NCBI RefSeq assembly: GCF_000971985.1
Contig: NZ_LAQQ01000008.1
Location: forward strand, 184,531 to 248,530
Reading direction: 5' to 3'
Length of the DNA: 64,000 bases
DNA from: Paenibacillus dauci
GTDB lineage: Bacteria; Bacillota; Bacilli; Paenibacillales; Paenibacillaceae
Position numbers and translations under genes: made by a program. The stretch's first letter is position 1; each line of letters begins with the position of its first letter. Of the stretch, positions 45,678 to 54,394 are shown one piece after another. The notes under the pieces were generated by a model. It saw nothing but the letters and a program-made list of their open reading frames with translations. It was not told the DNA's origin and searched no databases.

Positions 45678-46495
45678 TTCTCGGTCACCACCCCAATTGT
45701 CGCTACGATGACAGTAGCAATAATCACCGCCAGCTGTGACGATACGATCAATGACAGCAGCAGCATAGCGATCACCATATAGACCATCAATCGTAAATAA
45801 TGTTTCAGCTTGGCAGGGACCAAATGGCCCAGCTGCAGGACGAGCAGTGCGACGAACATTGCTGTCAGTGCATAATCCATGCCAAATTGCTCCGGATCGG
45901 CGATCCAGCTGCCAAACAATGCGCCTACTACACAGGAGACGACCCAGCTGAAATAAGCAATCAGATTCAGCCCGTTCATCCAGTGATCATTCAGTGGCTT
46001 GCCCTGGGCGATCCGGCTCGCAGCTACGCCGAATGATTCATCGGTAACCAGCAGTCCAATCCCTATATTCCGAAGCAGCGAATAACGGGTAAAATGCGGA
46101 GCCAGCGTTGCACTGAGCAGAAAATTACGCAAATTCACAATGAACGTAGTCAGGATAATAGCAGATGCAGGTGCATGTACAGCCAGCATTCCGCAAATAA
46201 TAAATTGCGCTGCTCCTGCATACACGAGTAACGACATGATCCCCATCTCCAGTACACTCAGATGCGAAGCCACACCTACGATGCCTGCAGCCAGACCAAT
46301 ACTGATATATCCAAGCAGTGTAGGAATGCCGTCTTTGACTCCGTCTGCAAAGGTCGCCTCTTTGTGCTCCTCTGCTTCATCACAGCTGGGTTCTTCCGGA
46401 GGCTGAAGGGAATATCCAGACTGTTCGATCTGTACTTTCCCGTGATTTTCATTATTGCATCCTGAATGTTGATGCACCGTCTGAACATTGGACAA
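45674..46495 (-). CDS. azlC: AzlC, branched-chain amino acid exporter large subunit
   Basis: I place the start at the TTG at 46495, which has GAGGAG eight bases upstream; an ATG at 46519 has no ribosome binding site. The product has 273 residues. A hydrophilic, acidic N-terminus of about 55 residues precedes the family core (FADGVKDGIPTLLGYISIGL). That extension is longer than in Bacillus AzlC. The core has about seven membrane spans and the motif LLVTDESFGVA. The gene is divergent from the XRE-cupin regulator gene. Confidence 0.85.
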   Translation of the reverse strand: MSNVQTVHQHSGCNNENHGKVQIEQSGYSLQPPEEPSCDEAEEHKEATFADGVKDGIPTLLGYISIGLAAGIVGVASHLSVLEMGIMSLLVYAGAAQFIICGMLAVHAPASAIILTTFIVNLRNFLLSATLAPHFTRYSLLRNIGIGLLVTDESFGVAASRIAQGKPLNDHWMNGLNLIAYFSWVVSCVVGALFGSWIADPEQFGMDYALTAMFVALLVLQLGHLVPAKLKHYLRLMVYMVIAMLLLSLIVSSQLAVIIATVIVATIGVVTEK

Positions 46496-46572
46496 GCTAT
46501 CCACTCCTCGCTGGCTCATTGTTATTCTTGTATGCTAAAATGAACTAAAGTTTATTATAGTATACAATTTTC

Positions 46573-46602
46573 TAATATAACATACATTATTCTGTTATAT
46601 TA
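46573..46602. promoter_or_regulatory. Inverted repeat between azlC and the XRE-cupin gene
   Basis: TAATATAACA (46573-46582) and TGTTATATTA (46593-46602) form a perfect 10-bp inverted repeat with a 10-bp spacer, so half-sites lie on the same face about two turns apart. It sits in the divergent promoter region. It is a good candidate operator of the adjacent regulator. Confidence 0.55.
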
Positions 46603-46624
46603 AACAATAGCTGAGGAGAAAATG

Positions 46625-47185
46625 ATGGAACCTATCCAAAGTGTAATTGCCAAAAATCTGGCACGCATCCGCAAAAGCAAAAATCTGACGCTGGATCAGA
46701 CATCGGAATTGACCGGTGTGAGCAAGGCGATGCTGGCACAGATCGAGAATGAGAAATCCAATCCAACGATCAGTACCCTATGGAAAATCGCCAACGGTCT
46801 CCAGGTATCTTTTACTACTTTTCTCAAGGAAGAGGAGGTGCTTGTACGCCGCGTCAATATGAATGAAGTGAATATGATTATGGACAGTGACGACAAGTAT
46901 CGGGTATATCCCTTTTTCCCTTATCATCCGGAAAAAAGGTTTGAACTGTATATCGTGGAGCTACTGCCCGGCTGTGTACACGAACCCAAAACACATCCCG
47001 GTGAAGAGTATCTGATCGTCAAACAGGGATCCATGACCGTCGATCTCAAGGGAGAGCAGTATGAACTGACCGAAGGGGATGCACTGCAATTCTCCGGTAC
47101 GCATCTGCATGGCTACTCCAATCCTACGGCAGAAAAAGCCAGCTTTTTTATGATGATGCATTATCCGGATGATACACTGCAATAG
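46625..47185 (+). CDS. XRE-cupin transcriptional regulator
   Basis: A 186-residue protein starting at the second of two adjacent ATGs, better spaced from GAGGAG. An XRE helix-turn-helix (about 8-63: SELTGVSKAMLAQIENEKSN) is followed by a cupin barrel with HPGEEYLIVKQGSMTV and HLHGYSNP. Members sense small ligands or amino acid-type signals and often control amino acid exporters such as AzlCD. The divergent arrangement with azlCD supports that role here. Confidence 0.88.
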   Translation: MEPIQSVIAKNLARIRKSKNLTLDQTSELTGVSKAMLAQIENEKSNPTISTLWKIANGLQVSFTTFLKEEEVLVRRVNMNEVNMIMDSDDKYRVYPFFPYHPEKRFELYIVELLPGCVHEPKTHPGEEYLIVKQGSMTVDLKGEQYELTEGDALQFSGTHLHGYSNPTAEKASFFMMMHYPDDTLQ

Positions 47186-47217
47186 CGGTTTTACTTTGTC
47201 GAAAGTAGGTGGTAGTT

Positions 47218-48054
47218 ATGGAATGGCGTCCGTATACCCTGTTATGGGTTACCGATTTGTATTATGAAGCCAAGGGCCGCAATTATTACGAGGAAGATCT
47301 TTTTCTAACTTCGCATCTGCGGCAGTATTTTCGGATTATCCTCTGTCATCCCGAAGATACCGAACCTTTTGAAGGTGCCGTCGATCTGATCGTATTTCGT
47401 AATGCCGGACCGGTCGCACCCTATCAGGATCAATACGAGACATTTCGAGATCGGATTCGAAAGCTGCAGTTGAGAACGTATAACAGTCTGGATGGTCGTG
47501 CCGATATGAATGGTAAAGCCTATCTGCTGGAACTGACTGCTGCAGACTACCCGGTGATTCCTACTATTGATCATATTGATCAGCTGCATCGGCTTCCGGA
47601 TAGTACCGAATATATCATTAAGCCATTCAATGGTGCCGATTCGCATGGGGTGCAGCGGGTACCTGCCGATCGGCTGCACCAGACACTCGCTGCTTGCAGC
47701 CAGCGGATGCTTATCCAGCCGTATATTCCGTTTGAATATGAGGTTTCCTTTTATTATATTGATCATGAATTCCAGTATGCCCTGCATGCTCCCGATCCGC
47801 AGCAGCGCTGGAAGCTGGAGCTATATGATCCACAGCCGGCCGATTTTGCTTTTGCCGAGCAGTTTATCCGGTGGAATCATATCATGTGTGGTATCCAGCG
47901 AGTCGACGCCTGCCGGACAGCCAGCGGAGAGCTGCTGCTCGTGGAACTGGAAGATCTGAATCCGTATCTGTCCCTGCTGGATATCCCGGTAAATTATTCC
48001 CGCCGCTTTATCAGCCGGATGGTACAATCTCTTGAGCAGGCGATCAGAGCATAA
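47218..48054 (+). CDS. ATP-grasp-like protein
   Basis: Start at the ATG at 47218 with AAGTAGGTGG upstream, 278 residues. The middle and end look like an ATP-grasp fold: YIIKPFNGADSHGVQRV (lysine and glycine-rich loop), MLIQPYIPFEYEVSFYYID and ELLLVELEDLNPYLSL, the last matching the acidic metal-binding strand. Such enzymes ligate a carboxylate to an amine or similar. The gene is 32 bp after the regulator gene, so probably cotranscribed. Substrate unknown. Confidence 0.6.
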   Translation: MEWRPYTLLWVTDLYYEAKGRNYYEEDLFLTSHLRQYFRIILCHPEDTEPFEGAVDLIVFRNAGPVAPYQDQYETFRDRIRKLQLRTYNSLDGRADMNGKAYLLELTAADYPVIPTIDHIDQLHRLPDSTEYIIKPFNGADSHGVQRVPADRLHQTLAACSQRMLIQPYIPFEYEVSFYYIDHEFQYALHAPDPQQRWKLELYDPQPADFAFAEQFIRWNHIMCGIQRVDACRTASGELLLVELEDLNPYLSLLDIPVNYSRRFISRMVQSLEQAIRA

Positions 48055-48086
48055 CCAAACCAACTCCATCGGCAATACTCCTATAT

Positions 48087-48134
48087 AAATAGACTCAGCT
48101 GATCATTGCGATATAGGATCAGCTGAGTCTATTT
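48087..48134. terminator. Perfect 18-bp bidirectional terminator
   Basis: AAATAGACTCAGCTGATC (48087-48104) pairs with its exact reverse complement at 48117-48134. It lies between the convergent ATP-grasp and oligopeptide/metal importer genes. Confidence 0.9.
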
Positions 48135-48160
48135 ACATGTATCTTCTTCTATAGCTTTAT

Positions 48161-48922
48161 TCAGAAAATGGAGATCAATTCTCTCGTATACGCATGCCGC
48201 TCTTCCGCAAACAAGGCTGCCTGCGGGAACTGATCCACCAGCTGACCATCCTTCATCACCATGATTCGCTGGCTCATCTGATGAACAGCCGCCAGATCAT
48301 GGGAAATAAACAGATAGGACAGGTTCAGCTCGGTACGCAGCCTGGTCAGCAGCTGCAGCACCGCTCCCTGGGAGATCACATCCAGACTGGCCGTCGGCTC
48401 ATCCAGTACGACCAGCTGCGGCTCGATACTGATCGCACGGGCAATCGTTACTCGTTGACGCTGTCCGCCGCTCAGTTCATGCGGATACCGATCAGCAAGT
48501 GTATCTGTCAGCTCTACCGCTTCCAGCAGCTGACGGGTCAGATGCTGTTCGGATGAAGGCTGAAAATGCTGCAAGCTCAGTTCCTTGCGATACTGCCGGT
48601 AAGGATCAAGCAGGGAGTCACGAATCCTGAGCTTGGGATTCAGCGCTGCCGACGGATTCTGGAAAACGATCTGGATCTTTTTCCGATGAGGATACAACTG
48701 ACGGTCATTCATCTGTTCGATAGATTGTCCGTCCAATATAATGGAGCCACTATCTGTCGATTCCATCCGCAGCAGACAGCGGGCGAGCGTGCTTTTGCCG
48801 CATCCGCTCTCTCCAACCAGCCCCACACATTCTCCCGGTTCAATAGCAAAAGAAACTTCATGAAGCACACGCTTATCCGGTGCATAGGATTTGTTCAATC
48901 GATTAACCTGCAGCAGACTCAT
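48161..48922 (-). CDS. Nik/Opp-type ABC transporter ATPase (second ATPase, NikE/CntF-like)
   Basis: A 253-residue nucleotide-binding protein with Walker A GESGCGKST, signature LSGGQRQR, Walker B LVVLDEPTA and switch FISHDLA. It is the last gene of the five-gene operon, and its start overlaps the first ATPase gene by four bases. With that protein it energises the importer. The Zur-type boxes ahead of the operon point to zinc or a zinc complex as cargo. Confidence 0.88.
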   Translation of the reverse strand: MSLLQVNRLNKSYAPDKRVLHEVSFAIEPGECVGLVGESGCGKSTLARCLLRMESTDSGSIILDGQSIEQMNDRQLYPHRKKIQIVFQNPSAALNPKLRIRDSLLDPYRQYRKELSLQHFQPSSEQHLTRQLLEAVELTDTLADRYPHELSGGQRQRVTIARAISIEPQLVVLDEPTASLDVISQGAVLQLLTRLRTELNLSYLFISHDLAAVHQMSQRIMVMKDGQLVDQFPQAALFAEERHAYTRELISIF

Positions 48923-49728
48923 TGTCCCGTCACCTCCTGTAATCCCGATGGCAGCAGATTACCCGGCTTCCGCAGTGTCGGTGCCGCCTGAATCAGCTGA
49001 CGGGTATATGGATGCTGAGGATGATCCAGAATCCGGTGCTTGCCGCCGGTCTCGACGATCCGCCCTTCCTGCATAACCGCCAGGCGACTCGCATACTGGC
49101 GAACATGACGCCAATCGTGAGTGATAAACAGAATCGCACATCCGGTCTCACGCTGCTTCTGTGCCAGCAGTTCCAGAATCCGGTGCCCGGAGACACTGTC
49201 CAGTGCAGTGGTCACTTCGTCGGCAATCAGCACATCCGGAGAGAGCATTAACGCCATCGCAATCGATACCCGCTGCAGCTGGCCACCGCTTAATTGAAAA
49301 GGATACCTTCGGTACAGCTCCGGGTCCAATCCGACCGACTCCAGTGCCTCCATGCCCTGCTGTTTGCGTATAGCAGCCGGAGTAATACCGTGTACCTTCT
49401 GGTACTCATCCAGATGCTGTCCAATCGTACGAAATGGTGTAAATGAACCCTGATAATCCTGAAACACATAGGCCAGTTTGCGTCCCCGGATATCACGCAT
49501 CTGCCGGGCGGACAGACTCAGCAGATCCTGTCCATGCAGCTTGATTCGTCCTTCCATCTGCAGATTCGGAGGCAGCATCCGTCCAGCTGCCTGGGAGAGC
49601 AGACTTTTGCCGCTGCCACTCTGACCGACCAGCGCGAACCATTCTCCTTCATGTACGGTCAGGGAGACGCCATCGACGATCGTCTTCTCCCTGCTGCGGA
49701 TAGTCACCTGTTCCATCGACAGAATCAT
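48919..49728 (-). CDS. Nik/Opp-type ABC transporter ATPase (first ATPase, NikD/CntD-like)
   Basis: A 269-residue nucleotide-binding protein: Walker A GQSGSGKSL, signature LSGGQLQRVSIAMAL, Walker B VLIADEVTT and FITHDWRHV. The Thr/Ser change after Lys in Walker A (GKSL) is tolerated in this family. It lies between the second permease gene and the second ATPase gene, with 4-bp overlaps on both sides. Confidence 0.88.
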   Translation of the reverse strand: MILSMEQVTIRSREKTIVDGVSLTVHEGEWFALVGQSGSGKSLLSQAAGRMLPPNLQMEGRIKLHGQDLLSLSARQMRDIRGRKLAYVFQDYQGSFTPFRTIGQHLDEYQKVHGITPAAIRKQQGMEALESVGLDPELYRRYPFQLSGGQLQRVSIAMALMLSPDVLIADEVTTALDSVSGHRILELLAQKQRETGCAILFITHDWRHVRQYASRLAVMQEGRIVETGGKHRILDHPQHPYTRQLIQAAPTLRKPGNLLPSGLQEVTGQ

Positions 49729-50576
49729 GACTGCACCTCCCTTTTCACGTCAAAACGATCCCGTAAATAATCGCCCAGCATATTCGCCAACAGCACTACC
49801 GATACAATCGCCAGACCCGGATAAATCATCAGCTCCGGTCGCGACTGGAAATAAGGTCGAGAATCATTGAGCATCGCTCCCCATTCCGGTGTCGGTGGCT
49901 GTGCACCCAGTCCAATATAGGAGAATGCCGAAATCAGCAAAATAATTTTACCCAGATCGAGACTCGCCAGTACGAGCACATGACCGATCACATGCGGCAG
50001 CAAATGCCTGCGCATAATTCGTGCTGGAGATAATCCGTTGGTACGTGCAATCTGTACGTAATCCTTTTGGGCTTCGGACAGCACAGTACTGCGTACCAGC
50101 CGGGCGTAGTTTACCCATTTGACGATGACGATCGCCAGTACCAGATTGCCGATTCCTGCACCGAGTAATCCGCTCAGTACGATCGCTACAATCGTATCGG
50201 GAAAAGACAAAAATCCATCCGCAATCCGCATAAAGATCCGGTCGATCCAGCCGCGGCTATATCCCGAAATGAGTCCAAATGGAATCCCGATCAACAGCGC
50301 CGCTCCGAGTGCGAGCAGACTGTAACCGAGCGTCTGCTGTCCCCCGAGCAGCAGTCGTGTCAGCACATCGCGGCCCAAATGATCCGTACCCAGCGGATGC
50401 AGCATACTGATCTCCTGCAGACGATCTCCAAGATCGGTCGTATTGGGATCATATTTCAGCCACCCAAAGGCATAGATCGAAGCCATAACCGTAATTAAAA
50501 CAAACAGAAATGCGATAATTCCCTGCCAGCTGTGTTTGCTGCGCTTGGGTATCGCAGGAGTAGATAATTCTCTCAT
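49725..50576 (-). CDS. Nik/Opp-type ABC transporter permease (NikC/CntC-like)
   Basis: A 283-residue membrane protein of the OppC/NikC group: TDHLGRDVLTRLLLGG near residue 60, about five or six spans, and an EAA-type loop VQIARTNGLSPARIMRRHLL. It forms the channel with the NikB-type subunit. The start overlaps the previous stop by one base. Confidence 0.9.
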   Translation of the reverse strand: MRELSTPAIPKRSKHSWQGIIAFLFVLITVMASIYAFGWLKYDPNTTDLGDRLQEISMLHPLGTDHLGRDVLTRLLLGGQQTLGYSLLALGAALLIGIPFGLISGYSRGWIDRIFMRIADGFLSFPDTIVAIVLSGLLGAGIGNLVLAIVIVKWVNYARLVRSTVLSEAQKDYVQIARTNGLSPARIMRRHLLPHVIGHVLVLASLDLGKIILLISAFSYIGLGAQPPTPEWGAMLNDSRPYFQSRPELMIYPGLAIVSVVLLANMLGDYLRDRFDVKREVQS

Positions 50577-51520
50577 CAGCCGGCCTTCCTTTCTTTGAGC
50601 TTCATCTCGGGGTTAAGGTAGCGATAGGACAGATCCACCAGTGTGTTCACGACAAATACCAGTGCGGCCATGACCAGGATATACCCCTGAATCAGCGGAT
50701 AATCCCGCTGCCGGATTGAATCCACGACCAGTTTGCCGATACCCGGATAGGCAAACAGTACTTCCACGACTACGACTCCACCGATCAGACTGCCCAGACT
50801 GACACCAAATACCGTAATAACAGGCGGCAGACTATGACGCAGAGCATGTACCCAGAAAATACGTGCTTCACTGTATCCTCTTGCGCGTGCAGCCCGTACA
50901 AATTCCTGGCCCAGCGAATCCAGCAGACTCGAACGCAGTAGTCGTACATACACGCTGGAAATAGCCAGTCCCAATGTCAACGAAGGCAACAGCAGCGAGA
51001 TCCATCCATCCCGTCCCATGGTCGGCAGCCAGCCCAACCGTACGCCGAACAGATCAATCAGGATCAACCCGAGCCAGAAACTCGGTATCGCCGCTCCTAT
51101 AATCGATAGCAGCCGGCTCACCTGATCGATCCAGCTGTTCCGATATAGTGCGGACAGCGAGCCGAGCGGCAGAGCAATCAGCAGCATGATGACCAGTGCG
51201 CCGCCTGTCAGTTCCAATGTCGCTGGCAGTCCGCCCATAATCATCTTCATTACCGGCTGACCGGTCACATAAGACTGTCCAAAATCCAGCCGTACGAAAT
51301 CCAGCAGCCACTGCCCGTATTGAACGAGCAATGGCTGATTGAATCCCATCTCTTCTCTTAATGCCTCCACCTGCTCCTGACTGACGGACAATTCATCCAC
51401 ATTCAGAATCGTCAGCACCGGATCGCCCGGTGCCATACGGATAAACAGAAAGCTGATAAAGGTAATAAATAATACAAATCCAAAAGTCTCCAAAAATTTG
51501 CGGATCAGAATCCGGCCCAT
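50576..51520 (-). CDS. Nik/Opp-type ABC transporter permease (NikB/CntB-like)
   Basis: A 314-residue membrane protein of the OppB/NikB group: N-terminal FITFISFLFIRMAPGDPV, then an EAA loop EFVRAARARGYSEARIFWVH and end VDLSYRYLNPEMKL. Its start and stop each overlap the neighbouring gene by one base. It forms the channel with the NikC-type subunit. Confidence 0.9.
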   Translation of the reverse strand: MGRILIRKFLETFGFVLFITFISFLFIRMAPGDPVLTILNVDELSVSQEQVEALREEMGFNQPLLVQYGQWLLDFVRLDFGQSYVTGQPVMKMIMGGLPATLELTGGALVIMLLIALPLGSLSALYRNSWIDQVSRLLSIIGAAIPSFWLGLILIDLFGVRLGWLPTMGRDGWISLLLPSLTLGLAISSVYVRLLRSSLLDSLGQEFVRAARARGYSEARIFWVHALRHSLPPVITVFGVSLGSLIGGVVVVEVLFAYPGIGKLVVDSIRQRDYPLIQGYILVMAALVFVVNTLVDLSYRYLNPEMKLKERKAG

Positions 51521-53190
51521 TACATCACATCCAGCTTGTTGGTAATCATATAGTATTCACTGCGCGTCGTGACCCAGTTTTTCACTTTTTCTTCGTTATA
51601 CGCTACGATGGTCGACGGATGCAGAACAAAGGAATTAATCACATTCTCGTGTACATAATCAGCAGCCTTTTCAGCCAGCACAGCCCGTTTCTCCGGCTGC
51701 ACCGTCCGGTTCAATTGGTCGATAATAGCCGTCAGCTTAGGGTCTTCTGCTCCACTAAAATTCAGTGCGCCATCCGGATGATAGGTTGCATTCAGATAGT
51801 AGCCTGCATCCCCACGCGGTGCAGTCAGATTACTGTAGGTTGCCAGATCCCAATCCCGATTGGCAGCCATATAATCTTCCGGTGTATCGATCTGGCGAAT
51901 CTCCACTTCAACGCCGATTTTCTTGGCATCCGACTGGAATACCTGGGCAATCAGCGGCAGATCGGCTCGTGCCGGATAAGTCAGCAGGGTTAGCTGCAGC
52001 GGCTTGCCATCCTTTTGCATCTGACCGTTGACCAGCGAATAGCCTGCCTGTTGAAGATAGTCTACTGCTGCGTCTGCTCCCATGGAAGACGGTTCATAGG
52101 TAGGTGCAAATGGCAGTGACGGCAGAAAAGGTCCGGTTGCTGCTTCTCCATGTCCCAGCAGAATCGTATCTACAATCTTCTGCCGATCAATCAATGCATC
52201 CATTGCCCGGCGTACATTAACATCCTGCAGAGCCGGACGCTCCATATTCATCGTCAACTGATGCACCCGGAAAGTCGATGTCGATTCAACCTTGATACCC
52301 GGCTCGGCATCCAGTGTATCCAGACTCTCCACTTCAGGACGGTACACGATATCGACCTGTCCGGAGCGTAGTGCCAGCGAACGGGCATTGGCATCCTCGT
52401 TAAAGGCAAAGGTCACTCCATCCAGAGGAGATGCTCCATCCCAATAACTGTCATACCGTTTGACTTCCAGCTTGCTGCCGGGTGTGAACGAAGCGAGCTG
52501 GAAAGGCCCTGTACCGACAGGATTGTTCACTATATCCGTCTCGGTCACATCGATAATCGAAGTATTGGGATTGACCAGTTCCGAGATAAATTCCGGAAAA
52601 GGCTGGTTCGTGACAATCTGAAGGGTATTCCCATCTGCCTGAATGCTTTTAATTTTGAGTGCATTTTTGACAGCGACACTCTCTGTCATAGCGCGCTCCA
52701 ATGAAGCTTTAACCGAGTCTCCTGTCAGAGGCTTGCCATTATGAAAAGTTACATCATCCCGCAAATGGATCTTCCAGTTCTGTCCATCCGTACCTTCCCA
52801 GCTCTCCGCGAGCCATGGTGCCACAGTCAGATTATCTTCGTCCAGACGCACCAGTGTCTCCGTAATTCCTGCACGAATTGGTACATAGCTGGAATCAACA
52901 TGCGGATCAAGCGAGTTGGTAGAGAAGTTATAGAGGAAGCTCACATGCTTGCCTTGTTCCTTGGCGCTTGAAGAAGGAGAAGAGCAGGCTCCCAGCATCA
53001 TAACGGCAAGCAGTAGTACCGCCAATCCCATTAGGTATTTGCTTCTCTTCCCTTTACCATTTCTCCATTCATATGATGAGTGGTCTGGTTTGGAACAACC
53101 TGTCGCATATGTAGAAGTATATTTATTATTTTGCTGTCCTGAAGTCTGTATAGGTTGGTTCCCCCTGTTGGTTGTACCTGTCTTATTCAC
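51520..53190 (-). CDS. Nik/Opp-type solute-binding lipoprotein (family 5), likely for zinc complexes
   Basis: A GTG start at 53190 behind a GGGGGG-AAC leader gives 556 residues. A 50-residue hydrophilic N-terminus precedes the signal span and lipobox LGAC (Cys69), an unusually long n-region. The family-5 fold follows with LAESWEGTDGQNWKIHLRDD and VTFHNGKPLTGDSVK. Members carry peptides, nickel or metallophore-metal complexes (NikA, CntA). The gene is first in a coupled five-gene operon behind two Zur-type boxes, so a zincophore or zinc-chelate ligand is the best guess. No opine-metallophore synthesis genes are in the window. Confidence 0.85.
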   Translation of the reverse strand: MNKTGTTNRGNQPIQTSGQQNNKYTSTYATGCSKPDHSSYEWRNGKGKRSKYLMGLAVLLLAVMMLGACSSPSSSAKEQGKHVSFLYNFSTNSLDPHVDSSYVPIRAGITETLVRLDEDNLTVAPWLAESWEGTDGQNWKIHLRDDVTFHNGKPLTGDSVKASLERAMTESVAVKNALKIKSIQADGNTLQIVTNQPFPEFISELVNPNTSIIDVTETDIVNNPVGTGPFQLASFTPGSKLEVKRYDSYWDGASPLDGVTFAFNEDANARSLALRSGQVDIVYRPEVESLDTLDAEPGIKVESTSTFRVHQLTMNMERPALQDVNVRRAMDALIDRQKIVDTILLGHGEAATGPFLPSLPFAPTYEPSSMGADAAVDYLQQAGYSLVNGQMQKDGKPLQLTLLTYPARADLPLIAQVFQSDAKKIGVEVEIRQIDTPEDYMAANRDWDLATYSNLTAPRGDAGYYLNATYHPDGALNFSGAEDPKLTAIIDQLNRTVQPEKRAVLAEKAADYVHENVINSFVLHPSTIVAYNEEKVKNWVTTRSEYYMITNKLDVM

Positions 53191-53219
53191 AATTGTTCCC
53201 CCCGCTATATGTCTCTATT

Positions 53220-53234
53220 TAGTAATCATTACGA
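53220..53234. promoter_or_regulatory. Zur-type box 1 (downstream of the promoter)
   Basis: TAGTAATCATTACGA matches 14 of 15 bases of the Bacillus Zur consensus TCGTAATNATTACGA. It lies just downstream of the predicted start site, about 30 bp before the GTG start of the receptor gene. Confidence 0.75.
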
Positions 53235-53250
53235 TTTCACATTGCTTTTC

Positions 53251-53279
53251 ATCTTATCGTAATGATTACTATTTATCAA
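53251..53279 (-). promoter_or_regulatory. Promoter of the Nik-type operon
   Basis: Minus-strand TTGATA (53274-53279) and TAAGAT (53251-53256) are 17 bp apart. The 17-bp spacer contains a whole Zur-type box (53257-53271), so bound Zur would block RNA polymerase. Confidence 0.7.
53257..53271. promoter_or_regulatory. Zur-type box 2 (inside the promoter spacer)
   Basis: TCGTAATGATTACTA matches 14 of 15 bases of the Zur consensus. Together with box 1 it makes a perfect 16-bp inverted repeat (53220-53235 and 53256-53271); box centres are 37 bp apart. Confidence 0.8.
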
Positions 53280-53432
53280 CCAAAAAAAGTGAATTTATCG
53301 AATAAAATGAATTTATATTCATATCTTTTTATATAATTTGTGAATTTATTTTTATATAAATCTGTATGAGATGGATAGCGTGTCCCTACTTTTGAATAAA
53401 TGACCCTTCCCTTTTAATTCAGATACAAACGC

Positions 53433-53480
53433 AAAACGATGGATCATTCTGTATATACAATACGAATGATCCATCGTTTT
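53433..53480. terminator. Perfect 17-bp hairpin, probable terminator
   Basis: AAAACGATGGATCATTC (53433-53449) pairs exactly with GAATGATCCATCGTTTT (53464-53480). It lies 139 bp after the pspC-like stop and would end that message; the flanking T and A runs allow function in both directions. Confidence 0.75.
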
Positions 53481-53618
53481 ATGTTTGATAACCCTATATC
53501 CAATTGTTGCCTGCATGACTATTATACATACGTCTCATCTTGCTTGCTCGCCGTCCGATCCTATGGATAAAGGGGCGGCACCATGATGCTATTGCCCTCG
53601 TGCCCGATGTGTTTTTTC

Positions 53619-53813
53619 TTAGTACATATGTCTTTCCCGCGGAATCAGCAGCGCTGCGATAAAGTAAAATATTATGGATGTACCTCCGGTCAGAAATACG
53701 CTAATTACAAACAGCAATCTCAGAAACGTGGAGCTCATCCCCAGAATTTCCCCGAATCCACCCAGCAGCCCTGTCATCATCCTGTCATTGTTGGAACGAT
53801 ATAATTTGTTCAT
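53619..53813 (-). CDS. PspC-domain small membrane protein
   Basis: A 64-residue protein: KLYRSNNDRMMTGLLGGFGE is the PspC start, followed by a hydrophobic span (LRLLFVISVFLTGGTSIIFYFI) split here by residues FLTGG, and a basic end IPRERHMY. PspC proteins belong to envelope-stress responses. ATG follows GAGGAGAGTATGGAAA. No other psp/lia gene is adjacent. Confidence 0.85.
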   Translation of the reverse strand: MNKLYRSNNDRMMTGLLGGFGEILGMSSTFLRLLFVISVFLTGGTSIIFYFIAALLIPRERHMY

Positions 53814-54197
53814 TTTCCATACTCTCCTCTATAAAATATAATAATTATGTCTACAGTAGAGCGTACTCTTCTGTAGTTATACCTGTACGCTGTCTCGTTG
53901 ATATATGTGATACTTTTAGGATATAGGAATACAGGAGCCTTTCAAACCGTCCTGCGGCTGTTTTGCAGCTTGGACTTTGGTCGGGGATGCAGCTGGACCT
54001 GTAGTGATCTTGTACGAAATGAACGCTGAATTTCTCCAAATATAATAGGGATGAGCTCGTCCATATAGCTGCAATATGACAGTAGCAACAAAAGAAATAA
54101 TCAGCAGATGCAGAAGCGATTTGTAGAGATAAGTCGGTCAGTCGATTGGTGAAAATCTAGAATGATCGGGGTAATAGACACTAGAGGTGAATATCAT
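53814..54197. other. Intergenic region
   Basis: 384 bp upstream of the pspC-like gene, mostly AT-rich. A 62-codon open frame on the minus strand (53851-54039) lacks a ribosome binding site and family features, so it is not called. The pspC promoter should be here. Confidence 0.45.
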
Positions 54198-54272
54198 ATG
54201 ACACTACTATGGATCGTTGTATTCGTACTGCTCCTGATGGCTGCGGGAGTCTTCACACGCAAACGAAAATAA
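54198..54272 (+). CDS. Possible 24-residue membrane peptide
   Basis: ATG at 54198 behind AGAGGTGAATATCAT encodes MTLLWIVVFVLLLMAAG followed by VFTRKRK: one hydrophobic span and a basic tail. Peptides of this kind include small regulators and type I toxins, but nothing identifies it. Support is the ribosome binding site, residue pattern and the terminator 50 bp downstream. Confidence 0.4.
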   Translation: MTLLWIVVFVLLLMAAGVFTRKRK

Positions 54273-54322
54273 CCGGATTTATCAGCCAAAGTAGAACACT
54301 AGTAAATCACCAATAGAGCACA

Positions 54323-54353
54323 AAAAAGACGCATATGGGATATGCGTCTTTTT
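54323..54353. terminator. Bidirectional terminator
   Basis: AAAAAGACGCATAT (54323-54336) pairs perfectly with ATATGCGTCTTTTT (54340-54353) around GGG. It lies after the minus-strand coiled-coil gene and the possible plus-strand peptide gene. Confidence 0.85.
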
Positions 54354-54394
54354 CAGTGTAGGTTGCTGGCCAGGCTAAAGCCGGTTGCTGCGAT

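Larger units (their letters stand above)
53191..53618. other. Intergenic region between the Nik-type operon and pspC-like gene
   Basis: A 428-bp stretch holding the Zur-controlled promoter (53220-53279), a very AT-rich tract to about 53360, and a perfect hairpin at 53433-53480. No gene is supported. Confidence 0.7.

Noticed and set aside
53220..53271. Fur or PerR box instead of Zur
   Set aside because: Fur and PerR boxes of Bacillales have TGATAAT or TTATAAT half-sites; here TCGTAAT/ATTACGA half-sites fit Zur best.
53851..54039. Minus-strand open reading frame of 62 codons
   Set aside because: No ribosome binding site and no recognisable features.
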